DNA from: Limnanthes douglasii subsp. nivea
Lineage: Eukaryota; Streptophyta; Magnoliopsida; Brassicales; Limnanthaceae
DNA: 64,000 nt
NCBI GenBank assembly: GCA_036936605.1
Contig: JAUPFV010000003.1
Span: 100,387,278-100,451,277, forward strand
Direction: 5' to 3'
In this document: in pieces, positions 47,193-58,526 of the stretch
Position numbering within the stretch: the first letter of the stretch is position 1
How the letters are laid out: each line of letters begins with the position of its first letter
Notes under the pieces: generated by a model
The model's database searches: none
What the model was told of the DNA's origin: nothing
The model's input: only the letters and a program-made list of their open reading frames with translations
Translations under genes and position numbers: made by a program

Positions 47193-49380
47193 AAGGTTAG
47201 TTGGGATGTTGTTCCGGGGAAGAGGAAGCATGAGTAACGGGTCATCCAACATTATGCTTTTATGTGAGGGATTTGTGTTGCCTATTGGAGGAGACAATTA
47301 GGTTTTTTCTGAGAGTGGTAAGGTGTTGGAAGGTATCGACGGTTCGGCGGGCCATGGCTACTTAACAACACAATTTCCAGTCATTTTTCATGTGCCTTCT
47401 ACACAAAGATCTTCTTCAAGTTTTATGCCTTCGCTATCATTTCTAGCATGACTCCTTTTTTCTACGAGACTTTCTTTAAAAAAAATTGACCCCGCATTTG
47501 ACAAAAATGTTTTTATCCCCTGAGTAGTTGTTCCATCGTATTGCTCGAAACGGTCGGAATGGTAGTTTGCTCGACTACGCAACTTGGGTTTTCTTTTTAT
47601 TGGTCACTCGTGTTATTTTTACTCCATCTTGGTTGGATGGTGGGACAATTGCAACTTGGGTTTTCTTTTTCTTAGCCACTCGTGTCATTTTTACTCCATC
47701 TTGGTTGGATAGCACCTTTTTTCGTTTCTCCCACCGAGGTTCATTTCTTTCTTCATCCCCGTTTGGTAGGGTACCCGCGCCGTCAACATCTTTAACAGCC
47801 ACAACCACGGCTTCTGGAATAACAGGTTGTATATCCAACTCTACTACATCAGGGTCAGGGACTTTAGCATCAGGGGCTTGCAACCTTTCTACTAAGTCAG
47901 TAGGGTCAGGAAACGCCATCATATGTTCTGTAGTCAGGTCGTTATTAGAGCAGCGCCAAAGGTGGTTGTTGATTAAGTTCAATGGGAGAAAGCATCAGTG
48001 AAACTCACACTGCCAGTTGTTGCGGGCCCAATCACGCAACTCGGCAAAGATTTCCTTGGCCAAGGCTAGATGTTTTTTCCTCAAAGCATGCATTTTCGTT
48101 TTCGGAGATGTCAAGAAAAGTTAGTTAAAAACGTATATATTTACATGCCTTCCCAAACCTATTTAAAGGTGAGGCACATCGGGTTACTTTTGGAGTGAGG
48201 TCGTACATTCTCTCAGACCCCGTTGATAAACACAAAGCGGTGTTTCTATGGCTTCCAGCGGATCGTTCACTATCTTTATGCTATTGGACAAGGAAATGTA
48301 AAAAAAAATAGTAGCTTATGCACTTTTGATATACCAATAGTTGCTACAAACTTCTCAATTGACATATTTATTCCCGAAAAGCGTGACGCCATTATGCATG
48401 ATATCAGTGTGAACCAAGCATTTAGACTGAATTGGGTCGGACACAACTCGACTAGATCGAAGTATCTTATTATTTCTAGATCAAGTGGAAACTGGATCCC
48501 CCAGTTTAGCACGTTGGAGAATGTAGTTAGCTCACTCTCCCCCGCCAATAAAGGTGTTTCTCTAGGCGTCGGGAAATTGATGTTAACGCACTTCGGGATA
48601 CCCCTGCTAGTCTTCACTTCTGTGCGGCCTTTCCAAGCCACTATGATAGTCGTTCAGTACCTTGGCCATTTCTGGTGGCAAGGTCTCCTCTTCTAATATG
48701 TTCTTAGCAGCACCATTATTTTCTACAACTGGTTGTTTGGCCTCTGTATAATCAATAGCATCTACGCCAGCATCGGGTCTGCTACCAGCAGCGTTGGGAA
48801 TAGTATGGGTCTTACCAGCCTCGGGAGTTTCTTTTTATTTTGTTTTTGTAGGTAAGGCCCCTTTAGCAACAGTCAATTTCTTGGGGACAGCATCGGGAGT
48901 TCGGCGGAATGGATCTTAACAACGTCGGGCGTCACTTTTTGTTTTGCTTTGAGAGGCAAGGCTTCATTGGCGATGGCCAATTCCTTGGGGGCGGTGATAG
49001 GGATAATTTAGATGATGTTTGTTTTGGGTCGGTTATCTTAAGGAATTTCCCTATTTTTAGATTTAGCAGCAGTGACAACGACACCCTTGCGAGTTTATTT
49101 TTGTGTCCAGAAGCCACCCACGCTGCGTTACACATTTAACAATGACAACGGTATTACGACCAGTTCAAAATTATGTTAACATACTCAAGTGTGTCGGATG
49201 ATGAAGAAGAACTTGAGTCCCACATGGCAAAAAATGACGATAGCACGACTTTTTTGCAAATTTCCGTTTTTGGGTTAGAAGTTTGGCCAAGACCAGAAGG
49301 TCGACTTTGACCAGTTTGAGGATCTGGATAGGACCGCTGGGTCGGGACATGAACTGTAAGGGGAAGTTTCAAATAAGGAA
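47193..49380 (-). pseudogene. E2 antisense ORF, N-terminal and middle parts
   Basis: On the minus strand, from the right: a Pro/Ser-rich N-terminal region (49154-49372); Lys/Ala-rich broken stretches; the domain part at 48276-48641, with GIQFPLDLEIIRYFDLVEL, then TQFSLNAWFTL and MASRFSGI, parallel to the E3 antisense domain; and a charged linker at 47575-47982. The linker contains a duplicated SNQDGVK(M/I)TRV.KKKTQVA unit. The ORF continues across the E3 insertion into 34480-35235. Confidence 0.65.
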
Positions 49381-50149
49381 TTTGATTTACAAGAGAACGA
49401 CGTTGATTAAGGTTGAAGGTCTCGTACGAAGTGGTATGGGAGGATAACCTCAGATAATTGTCGATTACCCCTGTTGCTCGGTATTCGGCAGCTCTGTCAG
49501 AAATGTTGAAGTAATCATAAATACCAAATATGGGATTTTTACCAAGTTTTTGGTTTTTTCATAAACCGACGTGATATCACACTTTATCTCTTTAGAAAAA
49601 TCGATGGCTTATTCTCTTTCTCTATCTAAAAATTATATGAAAGCAATTAATGAGACAATGAGAAGTATTCATAGAGGATTCACCCCATCAACGACTATAT
49701 TCGTAAGGAAGCATAGTCGATTGAGCCTCGGGAAGTCCAAGAGTCATTTTTTAAAAATACGAAGTAACACGCATCAAATGGTCATGGGACACGTCTTCTC
49801 TCGTGACATAACTGCAGAGCTAGTGGGCTAGCGTAATCGATTGAGCCTCGGGTAGTTAAAGAGTTGTTTTTTGATATTATGAGTGACACATCATTAAATA
49901 ATCAGAGGGCACGTGTTCTGTCGCAATACGATCTTCACCTCTACATGCCTAGTGGGCTTCGCCTAGCCAGATAGAGTGAGTCGGCCCATTAATCGTAGGT
50001 CTTGAGCGATGTCTTCAGCATCTCAGATAGTTCGACATGCGTCAAAATCCCGACCTAGTAAAGATGATAAGTCGAAGTCCTGAAAATCCGACCCCAATGG
50101 GAACAACATGGTCCTTACTTGATTCTTTTACAAGGACTAGGTGGGCTAC
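49381..50149 (+). other. E2 region between the antisense ORF and the 3' LTR
   Basis: A ~110-bp duplication is visible: 'tagtcgattgagcctcgggaagtccaagag' at about 49714 and 'taatcgattgagcctcgggtagttaaagag' at about 49834, with similar following sequence (acacg.gttct.tcg). No coding signal. It ends in a purine-rich GGTGGGCTAC before the LTR. Confidence 0.6.
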
Positions 50150-50547
50150 TGATAAGGGCGTAAATTATCCGGGCCCAAGTGGATCGGCAAGCATAGGAGT
50201 GTTGGAATAATAGTTTGTAATAAAAATGATAAAGTAATAAATATGAAGAACTTATCTTGTAAATAATGAGTATGTGAGTAGGATTAAAGTAAATAAGAGA
50301 ACACGAGTTACCCATTTGAGGGTTACCCATTTGAGTTTTGGGTCCACTACATTTACTTTATAAGGCAAAATTCTTTTTATGGGAGTGGTGAATAATTAAT
50401 ATAATATACCTACTTTTTGGCACTTTCTCTCTACATTCAGCGTTCTCTTTGAATGTTGTTCCAGCGTTATCCGGTATGTCCAGCGTTATCCGGTATGTTC
50501 CAGCGTTATCTGGTAGCAATTTAAAATCGGATATTTCTGGAACAATA
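50150..50547 (+). repeat. E2 3' LTR
   Basis: Starts TGATAAGGGC. It contains an internal triplication of 'tccagcgttatccggtatg' (about 50459-50515) absent from the 5' LTR and ends near 'ctggaacaata'. Confidence 0.82.
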
Positions 50548-50635
50548 AACCCAAAATAATTTCGTCGAACCTTAAATCTGAGGTAATGTCTATCTTTTTA
50601 TCATTCTTATTGACCACTGTCCATTTGTCCCGGAT

Positions 50636-51610
50636 TGTTAGAATTGGTGTGCGAGTGTGTGAACCGACCTCACGGACTAGCAAGATATTGTCCGCTTTGC
50701 GCTCGTAGGCGCGCACGAGTTTGCTATTGGGTGTACTCCCAAAAGGCCTCTTACTAGTTGAGGTGGGCTCACACTTATATACACTCTTTTATGGTCCTTG
50801 TTAGCAATGTGGGATTGGGGGTCCTCTATGGGATGAAGTTTATTCTTCACATTCCCCCTTAAACTTTATCCCAGTAATTTGCTGGACCTTCGGCGGTTAA
50901 GCCTTATATGGCTCTGATACCATGTTAGAATTGGTGTGCGAATGTGTGAACCGACCTCACAGACTAGCAAGATATTGTCCGCTTTGCGCTCGTAGGCGCG
51001 CACGGGTTTGCTATTGGGTGTACTCCCAAAAGGCCTCTTACTAGTTGAGGTGGGCTCACACTTATATACATGGGCCCCTATTACTTGTCTTTGTTAGGAT
51101 TGTGGGATTGGGGGTCCTCCATGGGCCCCTATTACTTGTCTTTGTCGTACTCCCAATCGACATACGAAGTCTTTGTTAGGACTGTGGGATTGGGGGGTCC
51201 TCCATGGGATGAAGTTTATGTGAATTGGTGTGCGAGTGTGTGTGACCGACCTCACTGACTAGCGAGATATTGTCCGCTTTGCGCTCGGAAGCGCGCAAGG
51301 CCTCTTACCAGTTGAGGTGGGCTCACACTTATATACAACTTTATCCTAGTAATTTGCTGGAAATTCGGCGGTTAAGCCAATGGCTCTGATACCATGTTAG
51401 AATTGGTGTGCGAGTGTGTGTGACCGACCTCACTGACTAGCGAGATATTGTCCGCTTTGCGTTCGGAAGCGCGCACGGATTTGCTCTTGGGTGTACTCCC
51501 AAAAGGCCTCTTACTAGTTGAGGTGGGCTCACACTTATATACACTCTTTTATGATCTTGTTAGCAATGTTGGATTGGGAGTCCTCTATGAAATATAGTTT
51601 ATTCTTCACA
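50636..51610 (-). mobile_element. Multimeric TRIM (terminal-repeat retrotransposon in miniature)
   Basis: LTR copies lie at 50636-50851 and 51395-51610 (216 bp each; TGTTAGAATTGG to TTCTTCACA on the plus strand), with rearranged copies from 50923 and about 51219. Between the first two lies a 71-bp internal region (50852-50922). It holds, on the minus strand, the primer site TGGTATCAGAGC next to the right-hand LTR and the purine tract AAGGGGGAA next to the left-hand LTR. A second internal region with the same primer site (51383-51394) precedes the last LTR. The whole array is flanked by a perfect CGGAT duplication (50631-50635, 51611-51615), so it behaves as one insertion. It has no coding capacity. 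Confidence 0.9.
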
Positions 51611-51615
51611 CGGAT

Positions 51616-52310
51616 TCGTTAACCTTCGTAACTTATTGCCGACATGCCTTCACCCATGGTCTTCACCTTAATTCTTAGTAATAGTTATATGTTTAATATA
51701 GTTTGGTTTGTACTCCGTTTACAAAATTCTAATTCTAACTTAAATATTTTATTTAAAATTGGTTAAATATGAAGGATTTCTTTTAATTTAGTTGTTGTAT
51801 ACAATAAAGTAAATTACACAGTCCCTTGTGTTTCACTTGTCCATTTGGGGTTTGTTCTGATCGAGTTATTTTTTTTATTGTTCCAGTGCCATTTGAAATC
51901 TCTTGCTGAGATTATTGAGTAACATGAATTCTATACAAGAGAGATTTGGAAAAGAAAGAACGAAAAGCTTGAGTTCCTATAGAACAAGGAAAAAGATTTA
52001 AACTACTAAATATTATTCGGGGTTACAGCTATTAAAAAAGTTTCGACCATTGATTTGGAAAAAGATTTTGTTAACCAAAGTTAAATTGGGTTAGGTTTAA
52101 TTACGGGCCGGATTATTCTATGGTTTGGCCGAAATTAAATATAAGATAAATAGATTTGGGTGAAAAATTTAAAGTAAATATTAAATTATTAATGCGCAAT
52201 TGGACTTGCATGAACAATTTATATGAAAATTAACGGTTAATGAGCAATTGGACTTACGTGAAAAATAGATACTTTGTTACATTTTTAAAATATCGGAACT
52301 AGTTTATTAC
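51616..52310. other. Intergenic DNA with dispersed repeat copy
   Basis: The right part (52085-52320) is the plus-oriented partner of the inverted repeat at 27200-27490. The left part is AT-rich without a recognised gene. Confidence 0.5.
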
Positions 52311-52320
52311 ACAAGTGAAT

Positions 52321-52575
52321 GAGTCCGTTTTCAAAGAGTAACCGAGTTGGTTGCGAATGAGTAACCGAGTTGGTTGCGAATGGTATATTTGTGATCGAAG
52401 GTCATGAGTTCGAGTCCCTCTACATACGTTTTTTCGGCTGAACCTGTCACCTTGTGTGGTTTACCTTGTGGCGTTGGTTTGCAGACTATCACGTCAGACT
52501 GAGGGTTAGGGTTGAGTTTAACTCTGTGCGCACTCATTGCACTCTGAATAGCGGCTGCGAGTTCCCTCAAAAAAA
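52321..52575 (+). mobile_element. tRNA-derived SINE, copy 5
   Basis: Same family as the four earlier copies. The A-box head is partly duplicated (a 22-bp tandem 'gagtaaccgagttggttgcg' unit). The B box AGTTCGAGTCC is intact and the body ends 'agcggctgcgagttccctc' plus A tail. Target duplication ACAAGTGAAT / ACAAGCGAAC (52311-52320, 52576-52585). Confidence 0.88.
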
Positions 52576-52585
52576 ACAAGCGAAC

Positions 52586-53663
52586 CGGGGAAAATAAAAA
52601 CTTTTGGAAAACCTTAACTTTTATAATCTCCGGATCAATAGAAACCTTACTAGTCTATGGTGGTTTTGAACAAAAAATCCAAATAAAACTCAATGTTTTC
52701 TTCTCACGTATCATTTTCGACCGCTTCGACCGATGAATATGAGTGATAGTAAGAAATTAAGAGGTAATATCCCTTGGTTTTCTTTTTATCTAAACCTTTA
52801 GATGTCCACAGAATACTATTAGCGTTTCTTGAATATGGTGTTTAAGTATGCGGTTCATTTTGTTTTTTCCTTTTGTTAGTGGATGTTAAATTTCTGCAAC
52901 TCATAACCTTGTGAAACTTTCCTTGCAAAGCAATTTTTGTTGTTTGTAATTTTTTGTGTTTCTTTCTTTCTTTTCAATTTGATTATGGGTTAAGAATTTT
53001 TATCCCCAAATATTCCCCGTTTTAGGTATTGAGCAAGAATAAAAACTATAGGCTAAAGAAGAGAATAAATTTAACTATCAGCGACAATGTTCCTATTAGA
53101 AAGCGAAAAAGAGAGAACTTGAATAAGACTACAGCCCTTAAGAAAGTTAAGAGTTAATAAAGAAAGCATAAATAAAAATGCTGCTCACTTTTAATCTCCA
53201 ACAGAGAGGTGGCCCGAACCAGCATTCTTTCCAAGAGTTGGAAGAACGAGTCATGTAGCTCGACGCTCAAAACTAATAACAATGCCTAATCCATTTTCTT
53301 TTGTTATAAGACTGCCTCACACGAGCTTTATGAACACTTATCATAATAGCTGAGGACAGTTGCTAAAATGAGTCAATTACTAAAGTTCATAAATATCTCC
53401 TAGTCACAAAAATGAGTCTACTAGTATAGTTGATAAATATCTCCTATATGCACACAGCCGTTTCTGATATATGCATTTAAAATTATACTGTCTTCACATA
53501 TTCTGGAAAAATCATAGTCTATCCCATTACAATTTTTTAGCTATACATACAACACACTCATTGTATAAGTAAAATCATAACCAAGGTGAGATTAGATTTA
53601 CAGATACAAGTTCATAAAATATAAGCACACAAGTTTATTAATCCAAAACAGACTACAACAAGT
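52586..53663. other. Region 3' of CHMP1
   Basis: The last ~200 bases are probably the CHMP1 3' UTR. The rest is AT-rich with no recognised gene. Confidence 0.45.
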
Positions 53664-54835
53664 CTACCCTCTTGCCTTAAGCTCAGCAAGCCTCCTGGTC
53701 AGATCATCCTCCTCCACTTTTTCCGTTGTCTTTGTCGGCACAGCATGAGAAGCGGGCTGTGGTAATCCCACAGAGACTTCGAGCCCATAATCATCTGCCA
53801 CTTGCTGCATTAAGCTGTTGACCTCTCCTTCTGGTGTAGACAAGGATGTAGACCCTGCCATAGCATTCTCCATAAATTCTGCTTGCACCTCCATGTTCAC
53901 AAATTGCTTCTCAAAATTATCCATGGTCTCAGACATTTTCTGAAGATTCCCTGTCATTGATTAAGATATCGAGCACTTTATTAACATGAATCCAACGACT
54001 ACTAGAGCAACCTTGAACAAGTTCTAATCTAAGCTTTAAACCACAAAATTTTACTCATCATATACAAACACTTTATCTAAACAAATGTTGGCAACTATGA
54101 AGATAAACCACACTAGAAGATATAGTGTTTCTTTCTCCAGAAAAAGAGGTGTGAAGATTTACTTGATAAAACTAATGTCTCTAATCTATGGTTTTTCTTG
54201 ATAGAATGAATCAAGAAGTATATAGCTTGTCTATTCTGCAATGCTAAACTATGTTTGGGTTCCAAATCACCTTAGCCCCCTCCTTTAGCTAAACCCTAAA
54301 AATGAAGATTTTTATGACCTTAAGCAGCAAAAGGTTAGCCGATTCGATTGTTTCAACAAAGATTTATCATGATCTTCCTACCAAAATGCAACAGTATAAA
54401 GATCACATCAAAAACTAATAAGTAAACGAACAATCCTAGCAATATCAAACATCAAGAGCGTATAAGAGAAATGAATGAAAAAAACAACACTAAAATTGAT
54501 AGAAAATTACCGGTTGCGAGGGTTGACTCGAGAGATTTGACGATATTAGTCATGGACTTGTTGATGGTAGACATCTTGGCTTGCGTGTCTAATCGAGCGA
54601 CGACGGCATCGAGCCGGGACGAGAGACGGAGATAGTTCATCTGCTCGCTACGTTTACGAATTGCGTTCTCTGCGTAGATCCGAGCGCCGTCCATGTTTCC
54701 TTTCTCGATCGCCTTCTTTACCTTGAGCTTTTCGCTCTTCTCTTCTTTCTCGCACTTCCTCGCCTGTCGAGCCAGCGATTTCGATGTGAACTTCAGCTCC
54801 ATGATCTGATTCAACAGCTTTTCTGTGTTTCCCAT
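53664..54835 (-). CDS. CHMP1: ESCRT-III-associated CHMP1 (Vps46/Did2-like), two exons
   Basis: Exon 1 is 54835-54511 and exon 2 is 53950-53664; the phase-1 intron of 560 bp is GT..AG and the product is 203 aa, the family's normal length. CHMP1 binds ESCRT-III on endosomes, recruits the Vps4 ATPase and LIP5, and is needed for sorting of cargo into multivesicular bodies. The basic N-terminal helices ([40 protein letters not shown]) and [20 protein letters not shown] follow the Snf7-fold pattern. The C-terminus [14 protein letters not shown] is a good MIT-interacting motif (MIM1). Exon 2 carries [20 protein letters not shown]. The ATG at 54835 is the only sensible start. An upstream intergenic region lies to the right. 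Apparently functional. Confidence 0.95.
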
Positions 54836-55224
54836 GGTGAATTGATTGGATGGATTGATCGATGAATTTGATTTTGCTTTTAGGGTTTAAATTCGCAGAA
54901 GATGAATCAAGGAAAGAAGATTGGGTGGCAACTATATACCGACGCGGTTATGGTACATTGGTACTCTTTAAAATAATCCAAACCGGATCAAACCATTCTA
55001 TTCGTTTTAATTAGTGGCGAATCGAAATGAATCGACCCGAACCGACCCGAACCGATAGGCGTGTGATAAACTTAGGCTTAAATAAAAAAAGTCTTCCTAT
55101 TGCTTTTGGTTAGATCACTCTCGTTAAGATTAAATCACTCGTAACAATTTGAATTTCTTATAATTTTGGGATAGTTATTTTCACTCTTTAAAAAATGGAG
55201 GAAATTTTTAGAATAGTCGGTAAC
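54836..55224. other. Upstream region of CHMP1
   Basis: This is the presumed promoter of the minus-strand CHMP1 gene. A stretch 'cgacccgaaccgacccgaaccg' at about 55030 is a small tandem repeat. No clear TATA box. Confidence 0.4.
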
Positions 55225-56317
55225 TAGGGATGGCAATGGTTCGGGTTCAGATCGGATTTGGGCCGACCTATTTATGTCCGTTGTTTTTTATTTGAGCCCG
55301 AACCCGGTCCGATCCGCAGATTTAATATTTTCAAACCCGAATCCACTCCGTTTATGTCTGCGGATCAGCCCGATCCGGCCCGTAAATATCAGTCTCGACG
55401 TTTTATTTGTATTTTCAAAGACAAACTATATCTTTAAATATATTTTAAATTCATATAAATTATTAAATCTTATAGATTTATTAGTATCTAAAATCTAAAT
55501 ATCAATTATTAACATAATAAAATATATATCACAATAAAATAATAAAATATTTATCAAATATCGACTATACAGTTGTAGTTAAATTTATTAAAATAATAAA
55601 ATATTTAATAAATATAAATATATATATATATATACTATGTAGTCCTAGTTAAATTTATTAAAATAGTAAATATATATCAAATTATCTAAGAATTTTATGT
55701 TTATATATGTAAAAAAATCATTTAAGCAAATTATTAAAAAAATTAAAAAAAAAAACTAAATATCTAAAAGATCAAAATATTATAAAAATGATTTTTTAAA
55801 AACTAAATATTTAGATAAATAACAAATCAATGTACCTGAAACACAATAGAATAAGAAAAAAATATCCAAAGAACTTCAAAATTTAAAAATTAGGATTGAA
55901 AGTATATGTAGGCAAATATTGGAAGAAATATATTTATAATTTATGGAATTAAGTTTATGGAAAAAAAAATATAATTAATAATTATATTATTGACTCTAAA
56001 TTCTAAAAGTAAAAAATTACTCGTATATTATTGGAAATTATATAAAAGTCAGTATTTTAGTAATTAATAAATATATAGTTTAGCTATATTTTACAAATTT
56101 ACGATTACTTTTTAATATATTTTTATTTTTTATATATAGTTTATATTTGTGGGCCGGGTCGGGTTGGACAAATTAAAAATCCATACCCGTTCTGCTCCGC
56201 TTACGGGTCATAATTCGTATATTCGTATCCAGCTCATTTTATGTTCGGACCGGACAAAACCCGATCGAATTAAATCGGATTGGTTTGGGCCGACTCGGAC
56301 CAACATTGCCACCCCTA
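55225..56317. mobile_element. Non-autonomous hAT element
   Basis: Ends TAGGGATGGCAATGGTTCGG (left) and, on the other strand, TAGGGGTGGCAATGTTGG (right), a widespread plant hAT terminus. They are flanked by TCGGTAAC (55217-55224) and TTGGTGAC (56318-56325), an 8-bp duplication with two mismatches. Subterminal regions are rich in cgggt/cccga motifs, while the middle is extremely AT-rich with a (TA)n tract at about 55618. No transposase remains. Confidence 0.82.
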
Positions 56318-56325
56318 TTGGTGAC

Positions 56326-57258
56326 AGAAGTATCAATAAGAATAATCAAGTAAAATCAGAATTATTACACATAATTGTTATTTCCTTTCTTATTCTATGT
56401 GTTACACGATAACTATATTAGATAATAGAGGAATTACAGCAAATATCTAATATATTTTTAATTAGGATATGATATATGAAAAAAACTAGTTAAAAGCTAT
56501 TATTATTTTATAACGAAATTCAATTTTTTTTATTTCTTATATTATTAAATTAAATATTTTGACTTTAAATATTTGAAAGTATAAAAAAATTATGACTCAC
56601 CAAAAAATTGAAAAGTATGCTGAAAAAGACTAACAAAAATATTCGCCCATCATGAAAGAAATTATGTAAAGTCTTATATAATTATTACAAAGTTATGCGA
56701 TTATAAATTAATCTATATGGTCAAATCTATGTAGTGCGATTATTTAGCCAAAGTTTTGACCGAATACGAAATCAATGGTGTTCGATATAATGGATTTTTT
56801 ATGAGGATTTTTTATATAATTGTATAATTTCTATTTAAGATCATCGCAGTTCTTTTGGTTGTAAAATGACCGCTTATATGTGGTTGGGTATGGTAGATGG
56901 TACCGTTCATATTGCGTCAGATCTTCAAAACCACATGCGGGTCCGACTTAAAAGGCGTGATGAACATTAAAACCATAACATGTTACACGAAAGCCTCATT
57001 TGTAGTGTTTTCACACAGTTTCTCCTGCAATAACCAATTGCTTTATAGTTGTGTTACACAAGATAAGCTAAAACATTGAATAAAAAACTAAAAAAAACTC
57101 ATTCAGGAACAAGAAAATGATATTTCCATTTATATTAATGTATCTCGTTGAAAAAAATTCAATGAAAAATAGCATACTAAGCTTAATTTTAAAAAAAAAT
57201 CGTATAAGTTAGTAAAAAAATGAGTACTCTTTTCTTTGTCATGTTTGCTCATTAAGAA
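56326..57258. other. AT-rich intergenic DNA
   Basis: No gene, element end or repeat of note was seen. Confidence 0.4.
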
Positions 57259-57920
57259 TGTCACAACATATGTGTTGGGCTCTTCCTATGTGGGAGTCCA
57301 ATTATCATATGGGCTAAGCCCAATTTGGATAACACATAGGATTTTGGTTTATGTATAAATATATATTTATACAGTGTCTTTCTGAGATGAGCATCGTATT
57401 CTATAGTGCATTTGTTGAGAGAAAAAGGTGATTCGAGACGGAACTTTGTGCTTTCAATCGGACTGTCTCCGGTTGTCCGATCGACTTCAATTTTGGTGAG
57501 AAGGCTCGTCTACTTGTCCTCTACAATCTGTCTAGAGGGTTTTTTATTTGGAGTCATCTAAGTGTATTTTTCGATCATCTTATTCTAACTGCGTTTTGGG
57601 GATATTTAAGTGAGTTTTCTGATTTCGGTTCATATCTTGTGTATTGGGGTTGTCTATGAAGTTGTCATACTTCTATTGGCGTATGCTCTAGTTTTATCTA
57701 GAGAATAGTTTTGTAACCCATCTTCTGATAGTGAATATTTGGTTGGACTCCGAAATCAGTCCCGTGGTTTTTACTTCCTACACTAGGAAGGTTTTCCACG
57801 TAAAAAGTGTTCTGTGTTGTTTGTGTTTATTTTATTCAGACTTGATATTTTTTGGGATCGTTATCTCTATCATACTTGATATAAGAAAGAAGATTTCGTT
57901 TTTGCTTCTATTTCTTGTCA
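57259..57920 (+). repeat. Copia 5' LTR
   Basis: 662 bp from TGTCACAACATATG to CTTGTCA, three bases before the primer site. A TATA-like 'gtataaatatatatttatac' is at about 57353-57372. No matching 3' LTR is present in the window. Confidence 0.8.
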
Positions 57921-57965
57921 AAGTGGTATCAGAGCGAGAGGTTGTGTACTTGTCTTGTATCAAAT

Positions 57966-58505
57966 ATGGAGGTGAATACAAGCAGAATGGTGACGATGAA
58001 TGGTTCAAATTATCATATATGGAAATCGAAGATGGAAGATCTTCTTTATGTTAAAAGTTTTCATTTACCAGTGTTCGGTGATGAAAAACCTAAAGATAAG
58101 TCTGATGCAGAATGGATAATTATTCATCGACAGGTTTGTGGCTTTATTCGGCAATGGGTTGATGATAATGTGCTGAATCATGTTGTAGATGAAACAGATG
58201 CAAGTAAAGAGCTACTATGGATGAAGAAGTTCTTGAAAGAACTTGGATTTGAGCAACACAGGTATGTACTGTTATGTGATAATCAGAGTGCTATTCATCT
58301 CGTGAAGAATTCGTTATTTCACTCAAAATCGAAACATATTGATGTGAGATATCATTGGATTCGAGATATTCTTGATGCTAAACTAATGGAGGTTGATAAA
58401 GTTCATACAGATGATAATGGGTCTGACATGATGACAAAGGCTTTGCCTAGGGGAAAGCTTGAACATTGTAGATTGATCGCCGGGATGGCGAATCCTCCCA
58501 CATAG
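57966..58505 (+). CDS. Gag-RNase H fusion ORF of the scrambled copia element
   Basis: An open 179-aa frame. Residues 1-~80 are the Gag N-terminus ([20 protein letters not shown], then [20 protein letters not shown]). At 58204-58208 (gtaaa) it passes in frame into the C-terminal copia RNase H ([50 protein letters not shown]). It ends in a stop followed by the purine tract GAGGGGGAGATT (58510-58521). The gag part differs from the second gag (60353 onward) at only about two bases over ~290. The product lacks catalytic completeness; whether it is made is unknown. Confidence 0.75.
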   Translation: MEVNTSRMVTMNGSNYHIWKSKMEDLLYVKSFHLPVFGDEKPKDKSDAEWIIIHRQVCGFIRQWVDDNVLNHVVDETDASKELLWMKKFLKELGFEQHRYVLLCDNQSAIHLVKNSLFHSKSKHIDVRYHWIRDILDAKLMEVDKVHTDDNGSDMMTKALPRGKLEHCRLIAGMANPPT

Positions 58506-58526
58506 TCGTGAGGGGGAGATTATGGG

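Larger units (their letters stand above)
27568..50547 (+). mobile_element. E2: Ty3/gypsy Tat-like retrotransposon, interrupted by E3
   Basis: Diverged LTRs lie at 27568-27936 and 50150-50547 (both start TGATAAG and share 'taaattatccgggcccaag' and 'ataaggcaaaatt'). A primer-site-like TTGGAGCTGTATGTGGGAA follows the 5' LTR, and a GGTGGGCTAC purine-rich end precedes the 3' LTR. Inside are gag, protease, reverse transcriptase, RNase H, a second RNase H and integrase, then short tandem repeats and an antisense ORF. All coding parts carry stops. The antisense ORF is split at 35235/47193 by E3. Target-site duplication is not clear (aatct on the left, no match on the right). Confidence 0.9.

Noticed and set aside
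27563..50552. 5-bp target duplication for E2
   Set aside because: aatct precedes the 5' LTR but the bases after the 3' LTR (aaccc) do not match; a similar aaatct at about 50573 is too far away to count.
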